Below are positions 13,586-22,313 of a stretch of 27,697 nucleotides of DNA, piece by piece. Positions within the stretch are counted from its first letter, which is position 1. Each line of letters begins with the position of its first letter. Source of the stretch: Gammaproteobacteria bacterium (GTDB lineage Bacteria > Pseudomonadota > Gammaproteobacteria > SZUA-21); contig QIKQ01000319.1 of assembly GCA_003233075.1 (NCBI GenBank), positions 1 to 27,697 of the forward strand, in the 5' to 3' direction. The notes under the pieces were generated by a model. That model had not been told where the DNA came from, searched no databases, and worked only from the letters and a program-made list of their open reading frames with translations. Position numbers and translations under genes: made by a program.

Positions 13586-16537
13586 ATGGCAGATAATAAT
13601 CTTATGCAAAAACCGCATTGGCAAAATGAGCTGTTGACTGTGCCCGAGATTTTACAGGATCAACTTAGCATTCGTTTAACCGCATTTTTTGAGAGTTGTG
13701 GAAAGTGTTCAATCGAATTCCCAAATGAGCGCCTAGCCGAACTTGTCCGGGTTTTTGCTTGCAGTGAATTCATTGCTAAAAGTTTGGTGATAGACCCGCT
13801 AAAAATAATGGATTTATTGATTTCGGGTGCGATGGACCGGGCACTTTCAGTTAGTGAAATTCACCAACAAATTCAAAATAAAGTGAGCGGTACCGCGAAT
13901 GAGCAAGCGATGTTGCAAGCGCTATGTTATGCACGTAAACAGGCTTGGATTCGAATAGCCTGGCGAGATATATGTGGTCTCGCCGATTTGAATGAGACGC
14001 TGAATGAATTGTCCGCTTATGCAGAAGCTTGCATAGAGGTCCTCACTCAATATGTGACTGCACAATTCAACCAGAGTTATGGCATTCCCTTAAGTGCTGA
14101 GGGTCGAGAGCAAAATTTAGTCGTTGTAGCGCTTGGTAAATTGGGCGGTCGAGAACTGAATTTTTCCTCAGATGTTGATCTTATTTTTTGTTATGAAAGT
14201 TCGGGCAAATTTGTTACAAAAAATAAGGCGATAACGTATGAAGAATATTTTCGACGTTTTGGTCAAAAATTAATACAGTTATTGAGCAGCACGAATAGCG
14301 AAGGTTTTTTATTTCGGGTTGATATGCGACTTCGACCACATGGCAATAGCGGCGTCCTGGTCATGCCATTCCAATCGCTTGAAAACTATTATCAGTATCA
14401 GGGGCGTGATTGGGAGCGTTATGCCTTAATTAAAGCGCGTATTATTGCAGGTGATAAAGAGGCGGGCCAACGTTTCTTAAAAATGATCCAGCCATTTGTT
14501 TATCGTCGCTATTTAGACTTTGACGCATTTGATTCATTAAGGGAAATGAAATCTATGATTAAGCGTCAAGTCAAGAAAAAGGGAATCGAAAATAATATTA
14601 AGATTGGCGCTGGCGGTATTAGAGAAATTGAGTTTATTGGCCAGGCGTTTCAGATTATTCGTGGTGGACGTAATCAGGCTTTGCAGACCACGAGTTTGAT
14701 TAGCACTCTGAATAGTTTAAATGAATATCAATTTATGAGCGAAGATTCGGTAATGGAATTATTGGCGGCCTATTCATATCTGCGGCGTAGCGAGAATTTA
14801 TTGCAAGCCATTGATGAGCAGCAGGTGCATGAATTGCCAAGTGATCAGGTACAACAAGCGCGATTGGCATTTGCTATGGCGACGCCTAATTGGCAAGCTT
14901 TTTTATTGGAAATTGAAGATTATCGAAAAAAAGTACATGAGCAATTTGAACAAGTTTTTGCGCCTCAAGAAGTTGAATCAAGCCAGACTAGCCACGATCT
15001 CGATAATTTATTGGCTGTGTGGCTAGGTGAAGCGATTGAAGTGGAAGCGGTTTATGAGCTCGAGTCACTTGGCTTTAACAATCCATTGGCTGGTCTTAAA
15101 TTAATAGAAAGCTTCAAGAATAGTCGCTCATTTAACTCAACTTCAGCTCGGACGCATAAGCGTCTCGATAAACTAATGCCTATTTTATTAAGACTCATGC
15201 GCGATATCGATACTGCTGACGTTTGTTTTATGCGGCTTTTAAACTTAATCGAAGCTATTCTCGGCCGTTCCGCCTATATTGCCCTGTTAGTGGAAAAGCA
15301 GCAAGTTTTGTTACCTCTTGTGAGCTTATTATCAGTGAGCTCGTGGATTAGTTCTTATCTTACGTTACACCCAATATTATTGGATGAATTATTAGATCCA
15401 AGAACGCTCTATGTGCCTGTTAACAAAACACTTTTGTTAGACGACTTGAAACATCGACTTGGTAATATAGACATGGATGATCTTGAGCTGCAAATGGATG
15501 TATTTCGACATTTTAAACATTCCCACGTGCTTCGAGTGGCTGCAGCTGACGTCGTTGAAGCAGTACCTCTTATGCAAGTGAGTGACTACCTAACCGATAT
15601 AGCGGAGACGGTATTGCAGGCCGTTTTTAATATTGCCTGGTATCAAATGACTTCTCGATATGGCCGTCCTAACATTGCAGGTTCTAAAACAGAAGTGAGT
15701 CAATCCGGTTTTGCAGTGGTCGCTTACGGGAAATTAGGTGGTCTAGAGCTTGGTTACGGCTCAGATCTAGACATTATTTTTTTAACTGACAATGATGCAG
15801 CGCGAGGCGCCACAGATGGGCCAAAGGTAATAGATAATAAAGTATTTTATGTTCGCTTAGCGCAGAGAATAATACATATTTTGACGACGGCAACCTCCGC
15901 AGGCAGTTTGTATGAAATTGATATTCGCTTACGTCCAAATGGTGCATCCGGATTACTGGTGAGTGATATTTCTGCGTTTTCTGATTATCAAAAGAAGCAT
16001 GCTTGGACATGGGAGCATCAAGCGCTGGTTAGGGCGCGTCCCGTCGCTGGCGATGCACAAGTAGGCGAAAAATTTAGTCAAATTCGACATGAAATTTTAT
16101 GCCAAGCAAGAGATCCAGTGGCATTGCGGAAAAAAGTTTGTGATATGCGCGCAAAAATGAATACACAGCAAGACTTGAGCAAGTTAGATCGAACACTAAG
16201 AGATGAGACAAGATTTAATTTAAAACAAGACCCAGGGGGAATTGCTGACATTGAATTTATTGTCCAATATTGCGTACTGCGATTTGCTCATCTTTATCCG
16301 AATTTGATTCAATTTACTGATAACGGTAGGCAAATTGATGCCTTGTTACAATTAGGAATAATAAACGAAAGTAAAGCCGACTTACTCATTCATGCTTATC
16401 GTTCTTATCGAGCAATGGTGCATAGGCTTACTTTGCAAGATAAAGCGGCGATTACTGATTCGTCTCAATTTATGGTTTATCGGCGAGGAGTAAGTCATTT
16501 ATGGGAGATTTGGATTGAAAATGGCATATTTGATTAG
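13586..16537 (+). CDS. glnE: Bifunctional glutamine synthetase adenylyltransferase/adenylyl-removing enzyme
   Basis: The protein is 983 aa; GlnE is usually about 940-990. It holds two nucleotidyltransferase domains. The N-terminal one, which removes AMP, has GKLGGRELNFSSDVDLIF starting near residue 183. The C-terminal one, which adds AMP, has GKLGGLELGYGSDLDIIF starting near 715. Each is followed by its own RLRP motif (MRLRPHGNSG and IRLRPNGASG) and a GlnD-binding helical domain (GAGGIREIEFI and DPGGIADIEFI). GlnE switches glutamine synthetase off or on in response to PII protein and glutamine. It lies directly upstream of ilvE, as in Pseudomonas. Both active sites look intact. Confidence 0.98.
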   Translation: MADNNLMQKPHWQNELLTVPEILQDQLSIRLTAFFESCGKCSIEFPNERLAELVRVFACSEFIAKSLVIDPLKIMDLLISGAMDRALSVSEIHQQIQNKVSGTANEQAMLQALCYARKQAWIRIAWRDICGLADLNETLNELSAYAEACIEVLTQYVTAQFNQSYGIPLSAEGREQNLVVVALGKLGGRELNFSSDVDLIFCYESSGKFVTKNKAITYEEYFRRFGQKLIQLLSSTNSEGFLFRVDMRLRPHGNSGVLVMPFQSLENYYQYQGRDWERYALIKARIIAGDKEAGQRFLKMIQPFVYRRYLDFDAFDSLREMKSMIKRQVKKKGIENNIKIGAGGIREIEFIGQAFQIIRGGRNQALQTTSLISTLNSLNEYQFMSEDSVMELLAAYSYLRRSENLLQAIDEQQVHELPSDQVQQARLAFAMATPNWQAFLLEIEDYRKKVHEQFEQVFAPQEVESSQTSHDLDNLLAVWLGEAIEVEAVYELESLGFNNPLAGLKLIESFKNSRSFNSTSARTHKRLDKLMPILLRLMRDIDTADVCFMRLLNLIEAILGRSAYIALLVEKQQVLLPLVSLLSVSSWISSYLTLHPILLDELLDPRTLYVPVNKTLLLDDLKHRLGNIDMDDLELQMDVFRHFKHSHVLRVAAADVVEAVPLMQVSDYLTDIAETVLQAVFNIAWYQMTSRYGRPNIAGSKTEVSQSGFAVVAYGKLGGLELGYGSDLDIIFLTDNDAARGATDGPKVIDNKVFYVRLAQRIIHILTTATSAGSLYEIDIRLRPNGASGLLVSDISAFSDYQKKHAWTWEHQALVRARPVAGDAQVGEKFSQIRHEILCQARDPVALRKKVCDMRAKMNTQQDLSKLDRTLRDETRFNLKQDPGGIADIEFIVQYCVLRFAHLYPNLIQFTDNGRQIDALLQLGIINESKADLLIHAYRSYRAMVHRLTLQDKAAITDSSQFMVYRRGVSHLWEIWIENGIFD

Positions 16538-16573
16538 TAGATAGCTCGCAAAATGAGAGCTAAGATTGTAATA

Positions 16574-16733
16574 AACTATCCCGCCGCAAGCGGACGGGGT
16601 AGTTAAGCCTAATAGATTTCGCTCCGCGCGAAGTGAATTCGCACGGGCGACCCCAATTTGCATGGGGGGGATAACTCCATTCTCCCCCTTTGGAAACCCC
16701 CAATGGGTAGTGCCCGCATGCTGCGGGGTAGTT
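16574..16733. repeat. REP-like hairpin cluster after glnE
   Basis: The first hairpin (16574-16604) has a 10-bp stem AACTATCCCG/CGGGGTAGTT with one G-U pair, then CCG/CGG around CAAG with one bulged A. A second hairpin at 16713-16727 (CCCGCA/TGCGGG, loop TGC) is followed by CGGGGTAGTT (16724-16733), the same ten bases that end the first. Runs of G and C between them (for example 16654-16661 and 16683-16688) allow further pairing. There is no T-tract. The cluster lies 36 bp after the glnE stop. Confidence 0.75.
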
Positions 16734-16862
16734 CATTAAACTTATAGAGAGATAACTAATATAGATAACTTAAAGTGAAAAATTACTGACAGCGAATAGA
16801 ATCACTAATATTAAATCGTTCAAAATCTGATAAAATGATAAGACTGAATTTAGAATATGGGT

Positions 16863-16900
16863 GAAATCTAGAAATCTAGAAATCTAGAAATCTAGAAATC
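16863..16900. repeat. 8-bp tandem repeat, 4.75 copies
   Basis: GAAATCTA is repeated four times without error, followed by GAAATC. It starts 120 bases before the ilvE ATG, in or near where its promoter would lie. A perfect short-unit array of this kind is prone to slippage, so copy number may vary between strains. Confidence 0.95.
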
Positions 16901-16982
16901 GAAGCTTTGCTATCCGGCTTATTCCATATTTGTGAAATATGTAGGCTAGTTACTAAATATTATGAAATAGGAGTTTTTACGT

Positions 16983-17903
16983 ATGTCGATGGCTGACCGA
17001 GACGGTGTCATTTGGTTTGATGGCGAAATGCTGCCATGGAAAGACGCTAAAGTGCATGTTTTAACACACACTCTTCATTACGGTATGGGTGTATTTGAAG
17101 GTGTGCGAGCTTACCAAACAGACAAAGGTGCTGCTATATTTCGACTAGAAGAACACACGAAACGCTTATTTCGTTCAGCTCATATTATGGGTATGAAGAT
17201 TCGTCATTCCGAAGCAGAAATTAATGAAGCGATAATAAAGTCTGTACGAGAGAATAATCTTAATTCAGCCTATATTCGACCTATGTGTTTTTATGGCGCT
17301 GAAGGTATGGGCTTGCGTGCTGATAATTTAGAAGTGCATACCATCGTTGCGGCTTGGCAGTGGGGGGCCTATTTAGGAAAGGAAGGGATGGAGAAAGGCA
17401 TTCGAATTCGAACTTCGTCGTTTTCGCGTCACCATGTGAATGTTTCTATGTGTAGAGCGAAAGCCAATGGTCATTACATTAATTCAATGATGGCATTGCA
17501 AGATGCCTTAAACGATGGTTACGATGAAGCCTTATTGCTTGATACTGAAGGTTATGTCATGGAAGGTAGCGGTGAAAATATTTTTATCGTTCGAGATGGG
17601 ATCTTATATACACCAGACTTAACATCAGCCTTAGACGGAATTACTCGTGCGACAGTAATTCAGTTCGCGCATGACGAAGGATTATCGGTGATAGAAAAGC
17701 GCATAACTCGCGATGAAGTGTACATAGCGGATGAAGCGTTTTTTACCGGTACGGCGGCCGAAGTGACACCAATTCGTGAATTAGACAATAGAGCGATAGG
17801 TTCGGGTAGTCGCGGACCCATCACTGAAAAATTACAAACTACTTTTTTCGACCAAGTACATGGTCGCCGCAAACAATATTCGGAATGGCTTAGTTATGTA
17901 TAA
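16983..17903 (+). CDS. ilvE: Branched-chain amino acid aminotransferase
   Basis: The protein is 306 aa, the usual IlvE length. It is a fold-type IV PLP enzyme. The substrate-pocket segment LHYGMGVFEGVRAY (31-44) is present, the PLP lysine is K160 in CRAKANGHYINS, YVMEGSGENIF (191-201) carries the conserved glutamate, and FFTGTAAEVTPI is the phosphate-binding loop. It catalyses the last transamination in isoleucine, leucine and valine synthesis. AGGAG at 16969-16973 supports the ATG at 16983. It follows glnE after 445 bp containing repeats; a direct link with glnE in one transcript is uncertain. Confidence 0.97.
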   Translation: MSMADRDGVIWFDGEMLPWKDAKVHVLTHTLHYGMGVFEGVRAYQTDKGAAIFRLEEHTKRLFRSAHIMGMKIRHSEAEINEAIIKSVRENNLNSAYIRPMCFYGAEGMGLRADNLEVHTIVAAWQWGAYLGKEGMEKGIRIRTSSFSRHHVNVSMCRAKANGHYINSMMALQDALNDGYDEALLLDTEGYVMEGSGENIFIVRDGILYTPDLTSALDGITRATVIQFAHDEGLSVIEKRITRDEVYIADEAFFTGTAAEVTPIRELDNRAIGSGSRGPITEKLQTTFFDQVHGRRKQYSEWLSYV

Positions 17904-18004
17904 GGGGGTCTCTGCTTAATTCAGAGCTTCCACAAATCAAACAGGAAAATTTTTATGCACAAAAAATATTTGAGAGATGTGCGCAGCTTAAATAGGATTA
18001 CTTA

Positions 18005-18223
18005 ATGGAGAAGCAAATGCCAGATAAAATTACTATGCCTCCTATGGAGCCAAATGCGGTAAGTAAGTATCAGGTTAGCAGTGCTGATTTACCATTACAT
18101 TGCCCAATGCCTAATATGAGCTTATGGAATTCTCACCCTCGTGTATATTTGCCAATCGAAGAATCAGGTAAGGCGAAATGTCCATATTGTGGCGCAGAAT
18201 TCATTTTGTTGGATGATCAGTAA
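18005..18223 (+). CDS. CHCC-type zinc-finger protein
   Basis: The protein is 72 aa. The C-terminal half carries a CHCC zinc site: C33, H44, C59 and C62 (CPYC), in the context LPLHCPMP...SHPRVYLPIE...KCPYCGAEF. This is the small domain related to the mitochondrial complex I subunit NDUFS6, found as a stand-alone protein in many proteobacteria, often beside ilvE and LPS genes. No function is established for the bacterial form. The start could be the ATG at 18005 or the one at 18017, which has the better-placed GGAG (18007-18010). It follows ilvE after 101 bp. Confidence 0.88.
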   Translation: MEKQMPDKITMPPMEPNAVSKYQVSSADLPLHCPMPNMSLWNSHPRVYLPIEESGKAKCPYCGAEFILLDDQ

Positions 18224-18345
18224 GTTCAGTAAAAGTATAAGCGAACATGCGCTCTCATAACTGGGCGCTACCCCATGCCTGGAAGGCGATGCTATCAATT
18301 TGTTGACATCCCCAGGTCGGCGAATATGGGGAGAAATTATCCGTA

Positions 18346-18498
18346 GAGACAAGGCATGCCTTGTCTCCATGAAAGTGAGTCAAATTACGATCTATTTAAA
18401 TTGAAATTAGGGTCATGTGAATTTAGATAATTCGGTTAATCTTAATTACATTGTTCACAACTCAAACTGTGGGACAGCAGTGAGGCATGGCTTGTCTT
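18346..18498. repeat. 22-bp perfect palindrome and a degenerate second copy
   Basis: GAGACAAGGCA and TGCCTTGTCTC form an uninterrupted 22-bp palindrome at 18346-18367. A related sequence at 18482-18498 matches 17 bases of it (18351-18367) at 14 positions. Both lie in the 414-bp gap between the zinc-finger gene and the GT4 gene. The gap holds no convincing ORF. A TTGACA occurs at 18303-18308 without a good -10 partner, so I do not call a promoter. Confidence 0.75.
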
Positions 18499-18637
18499 CA
18501 CGCACACCACACAACGATAAAATTATTAGTTAGTCTGTATTAAGGTTTAGTAAGGCGGTAATGAAAAACCAGACGAACAGATGCATATCCTTTAAGCACG
18601 TACTGATTACAAGTCAAATAAATAAAGAGTAACATTA

Positions 18638-19759
18638 TTGGCCCCACTTAATAAAAAAATCACAGTAGTGCAAATGTTACCCGAGCTTGATGGCGGTGGA
18701 GTAGAGCGTGGTACTTTGGAAGTAGGCCGATATCTATCTGAGCTAGGTCATCGATCCATAGTGATATCTTCAGGCGGTAGAATGTTAGAGCAATTAGAGT
18801 CTGAGGGCAGTGAACACTATTGCTGGGATGTTGGTGCAAAACGATTAGCCACATTACTTTGGGTTAGAAAACTGCGTAAATTACTTATAGAAGTTCAACC
18901 TGATATATTACATTTGCGTTCTCGCTTGCCCGCCTGGATTGGATATTTAGCTTGGCGAAAAATGAATATCCGAACTAGACCAAAATTAGTAACAACAGTG
19001 CATGGCGCGAACAGTGTGAGTCGATACAGCGCGGTGATGTTAAAAGGTGAAAGAGTAATAGCGATTTCGGAAATGATTAAAAAATATATTTTGACTAATT
19101 ACCCTTATCTCGATGAAAGTAAAGTGCGGGTTATTTGTCGAGGCGTGGACATTAATGAATACCAGCCAGACTATATTGCAGAGCCTGCTTGGTTGGCAAA
19201 ATGGCAGCAAGATTTTCCGGAATTAAGAAACAAATTTGTACTTTGTCTTCCTGGAAGAATTTCTCGACGCAAAGGTCACGAGCATTTTTTCGAAATAATG
19301 GCCAAGCTTAAGCTATTGAACTTGCCAATTCATGGCATTATTGTTGGCGACGCGGATAAGGGCAAGCAACATTATCTGCAAGAGTTAAAATTATTAAGAG
19401 ATAAGCTTGATCTGTTGTCAAGTGTAAGTTTTATTGCTCACCGAACTGATTTAAAACAAATTATGGCAGTGAGCAATGTGGTGTTGTCTCTATCGCTACA
19501 ACCAGAGGCGTTTGGCCGCACTAGTATTGAGGCCTTAAGTTTGGGAATACCGGTGATTGGATACAATCATGGCGGTGTTGCTGAGCAATTAAACAATTTA
19601 TTGCCCGAAGGAAATGTAGAAAAACATGATATACTTTCTGTCGTAAGCCTGATTGAAAAATGGTATGAGCAAAAACCAACGATTGCAGTCAACACGCAAT
19701 ATACTTTGAAGAATATGCTCGAGTTAACGCTTTTAACCTATAGCGAACTTATTACTTAG
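18638..19759 (+). CDS. GT4-family glycosyltransferase, probably LPS core
   Basis: The protein is 373 aa and starts with TTG; the strand KKITVVQMLPELDGGGVERG begins at once, so no later start fits. It has a GT-B fold: the N-terminal acceptor domain has the glycine-rich loop DGGGVERG (18-25), and the C-terminal nucleotide-sugar domain has PGRISRRKGHE (205-215) and the EX7E pair E290/E298 in EAFGRTSIEALSLGIPVIG. A retaining sugar transferase acting at the inner face of the inner membrane is expected. The neighbours (ligase, GT9, HldE, WaaA) suggest an LPS core sugar, but donor and acceptor cannot be read. It ends 6 bp before the ligase gene, so the two are co-transcribed. Confidence 0.9.
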   Translation: MAPLNKKITVVQMLPELDGGGVERGTLEVGRYLSELGHRSIVISSGGRMLEQLESEGSEHYCWDVGAKRLATLLWVRKLRKLLIEVQPDILHLRSRLPAWIGYLAWRKMNIRTRPKLVTTVHGANSVSRYSAVMLKGERVIAISEMIKKYILTNYPYLDESKVRVICRGVDINEYQPDYIAEPAWLAKWQQDFPELRNKFVLCLPGRISRRKGHEHFFEIMAKLKLLNLPIHGIIVGDADKGKQHYLQELKLLRDKLDLLSSVSFIAHRTDLKQIMAVSNVVLSLSLQPEAFGRTSIEALSLGIPVIGYNHGGVAEQLNNLLPEGNVEKHDILSVVSLIEKWYEQKPTIAVNTQYTLKNMLELTLLTYSELIT

Positions 19760-19765
19760 GATGTC

Positions 19766-21058
19766 ATGGAAAATACTGAAAAAAAAATTGCGCTAGCTCA
19801 ATCATGGCCGGATCGCCTAAAGGAAAATAGCTCCTGGTTAGTTATTTTTTCCGTATTTGTATTATTGACAACCAAGGCAGCTTTTAATGTGGCAATGGTT
19901 TATATGGCGATTGCTGGGACTTATTTATTTTTTCGTTATCGTTATGTATTCATTAATAACCCAAGTTATCGTTATTTAATAATATTATTTTGTTCTATTT
20001 GGATTCCCATGGCATTGTCGCTGACAGATGCTGTCGAATTTGATCATTCACTAAAAAAAGTTTCTGCCCATCTAGGTCTATTGTTTGTTGGACTTTATGT
20101 CGTTTATGTTGGTTACGATATTAAAAAAATGGATCGCTTACAAAAAGCGGTGTGTTATTTGGCTTTGTTTTGGGTTGGTGATGCTCTCATTCAACTTATA
20201 TTTGGTCGTAATTTAGTAGGTTTCGATTATGATAATCGTTTAACTGGAATGTTTTCTCCAAGGCAAGTAATCGGTTTAATACTCGCTTGCTTATCTCCTT
20301 TAGTATTTGAGTGGACTAGGCTTAACTATGTTCGATCTAAATGGGTATTTATCGCACCGGTTCTAATTATTGCTGTGATAATTATTGCTGCTAACCGAAC
20401 ATCTTGGATTATGTTGTCGTTTTCATTATTATCTTATTCGATTTATATGGTGCATTTTATTGGATTTAAACGCACTCTCAAATTAGTTGGTTTTAGTTTA
20501 GTCGGTTTAGCTTTGGTATTTGTAATAGCTTATCAGATGCCGAACACCAAAAATTATATTGACAGTACAGCAAGAGTATTTGCTTTTGATTATGACAAAT
20601 TTGAAGCGGCGTCAGGTGATCGGCTAGCCGCTTGGATTACGGCTTATAACATGGGAAGCGCTCATTGGATTAATGGTGTTGGACCTCGTGGTTTTAGATA
20701 TGCTTATAAAGATTATCGGGGTGAGCGGGATCCCTGGCAGAAGAAGGTGGAGTCCGGTGAGTATGGCTATCCAATCGCGCATCCTCATCAATCAGGACTT
20801 GAAGTATTTTCTGAAACGGGTGGGATAGGTTTGCTGGGCTTTGGAATACTGCTTTATTTACTATTTCATATAATGATTCGCTGTATACGTGAAAAATATT
20901 ATAAACCAATACCTTGGTTAATAGCCGCGCTTGTTGCCTATAATCCAATTAATACGCATATGGCCTTATATGGCAATTATTGGTCTACTTTTTCTTGGAT
21001 TTTATTAATAATAGCTGTTAGCAGTTATCGAGAATTTAAAGTAACTAAAAATGCATGA
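19766..21058 (+). CDS. O-antigen ligase-like polytopic membrane protein (Wzy_C/WaaL type)
   Basis: The protein is 430 aa with about ten hydrophobic segments. The large periplasmic loop lies at about 258-345. It holds features shared by ligases and polymerases of this superfamily: SGDRLAAW (283-290), GVGPRGF (304-310) and the histidine motif AHPHQSGLEVFSETGG (338-353), followed by a membrane helix. ANRTSW (209-214) carries the conserved arginine after a helix. WaaL joins undecaprenyl-linked O-antigen to the lipid A core on the periplasmic face. The Wzy polymerase is an alternative from sequence alone; the company of core genes favours the ligase. It may equally attach another polymer. Confidence 0.85.
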   Translation: MENTEKKIALAQSWPDRLKENSSWLVIFSVFVLLTTKAAFNVAMVYMAIAGTYLFFRYRYVFINNPSYRYLIILFCSIWIPMALSLTDAVEFDHSLKKVSAHLGLLFVGLYVVYVGYDIKKMDRLQKAVCYLALFWVGDALIQLIFGRNLVGFDYDNRLTGMFSPRQVIGLILACLSPLVFEWTRLNYVRSKWVFIAPVLIIAVIIIAANRTSWIMLSFSLLSYSIYMVHFIGFKRTLKLVGFSLVGLALVFVIAYQMPNTKNYIDSTARVFAFDYDKFEAASGDRLAAWITAYNMGSAHWINGVGPRGFRYAYKDYRGERDPWQKKVESGEYGYPIAHPHQSGLEVFSETGGIGLLGFGILLYLLFHIMIRCIREKYYKPIPWLIAALVAYNPINTHMALYGNYWSTFSWILLIIAVSSYREFKVTKNA

Positions 21059-21094
21059 TACATTTCAAGAATCCAAGCTAGAAAATCGCTGCAG

Positions 21095-21112
21095 GTGACG
21101 CCCTATCGTCAC
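21095..21112. repeat. 6-bp dyad between convergent genes
   Basis: GTGACG and CGTCAC flank CCCTAT, shortly after the ligase stop. Nearby GTTTT/AAAAC can also pair (21114-21130). There is no T-tract, so a terminator role is only possible. The rest of 21059-21263 is AT-rich without clear features. Confidence 0.3.
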
Positions 21113-21263
21113 GCGTTTTACAGAGCAAAACCCGTGTCAGCTCGAGTCGCACCTGAGTTCTACTGTAAGTAGTTTAAGTTACTAAAAATAGTAATATAAA
21201 TATTTTTCTTTTATCAAATTGTAAAAATACTTCCTTTGTTTATTCGCCAGATAATATAAATGC

Positions 21264-22313
21264 TTAGAGCGTAATATTGCTAAATACCATTTCAGGTGTT
21301 AGTAACTTCATACAAGATTTATGACTGCATTCTTTTAAATAACAATTTAGACAGTCTAATTGCTCATGGCTGGCTTGCATTGTAATTACATGCTCTCCAG
21401 GCGGTCTGTGTTTTTCTGGGTTGCTTGGGCCGAAAAGTACAATTAGTTGCGTTTTGGTGGCAGCAGCAATATGAGCCGTTCCAGTGTCGTTTGATACGCA
21501 GATTTTGGCATCGCGGCACAGAGGTACTATATCTAAAACTTTTGTTTGTCCACATAAGTTTATGACCCTATTGTCACAAGCCTTAGTTATAGATTCGCAT
21601 TCATCAGCTTCGTCAGCACCGCCAATAAGTACGACATTTTTTATTCCAGCGAGTAACATTTTATTTGCTAAAGCTATATAGTTATTTGCGCCCCAACGTC
21701 TTAGATGCCCTGCGGCTTGGCATCCCGGGAATAATATTGCATAAGCGCCTTTTTCTAATTTATACCTTGTTTGCAATTTTGCGGCGTTATCTTTATTTGT
21801 TTGTGGAATATGTAGAACAGGCGACGAGGTTTTCACTGGTATTCCGGCAGTTCTGATTGTTTCTTGATATATATCTAAGGCATATTTGTGTTTGACCTTT
21901 GGTCGAATTGTATAGGGAAATACTGAATTGTTGCCGATTCTGTATTTTGGTGCCCTGCCGCTTAAAAGCAATAAGAACATTAACATGCGAGACCGGTCGT
22001 TTGATTGCAAATCGATTACTAAATCGTATTTTTTTTCCTTAAATATCTTCAGCCATTGCCGAATGTGTTTTATTTGTTGGCCTTTTTTACGGATGTCGAT
22101 GCAAATTAGTTTATTGAATCGAGGGTCTTCACTGTAGAGTTGTTGGAAATTGGGTGCGATATTGAGATCAAAGCTTGCATTTGGAAATGCAGAGCATATA
22201 TCTTCAATTACAGCGCTTGCTAATACCAAATCACCCATTGAGCTCCATTTAATTATTAGAATATTTTTAATGCTTGGGTCGGCAGGCAAATCTAAATTTT
22301 GGTATTTTTTCAT
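21264..22313 (-). CDS. GT9-family (heptosyltransferase-like) glycosyltransferase
   Basis: The protein is 349 aa, the usual GT9 length. Near the N-terminus is the GT9 loop IKWSSMGDLVLASAVIEDI (21-39), which contains the family aspartate. LFPGCQAAGHLRRWG (194-208) and SNDTGTAHIAAA (274-285) form the ADP-heptose binding side, followed by LFGPSNPEKHRP. Cysteines 321, 324, 329 and 334 near the C-terminus form a cluster also seen in WaaF-type members. Heptosyltransferases add L,D-heptose to the inner core in the cytoplasm; HldE, encoded nearby, makes the donor precursor. Whether it acts as WaaC, WaaF or WaaQ cannot be told. Its ATG overlaps the stop of the acyltransferase gene (ATGA), which implies coupled translation. 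Confidence 0.92.
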   Translation of the reverse strand: MKKYQNLDLPADPSIKNILIIKWSSMGDLVLASAVIEDICSAFPNASFDLNIAPNFQQLYSEDPRFNKLICIDIRKKGQQIKHIRQWLKIFKEKKYDLVIDLQSNDRSRMLMFLLLLSGRAPKYRIGNNSVFPYTIRPKVKHKYALDIYQETIRTAGIPVKTSSPVLHIPQTNKDNAAKLQTRYKLEKGAYAILFPGCQAAGHLRRWGANNYIALANKMLLAGIKNVVLIGGADEADECESITKACDNRVINLCGQTKVLDIVPLCRDAKICVSNDTGTAHIAAATKTQLIVLFGPSNPEKHRPPGEHVITMQASHEQLDCLNCYLKECSHKSCMKLLTPEMVFSNITL

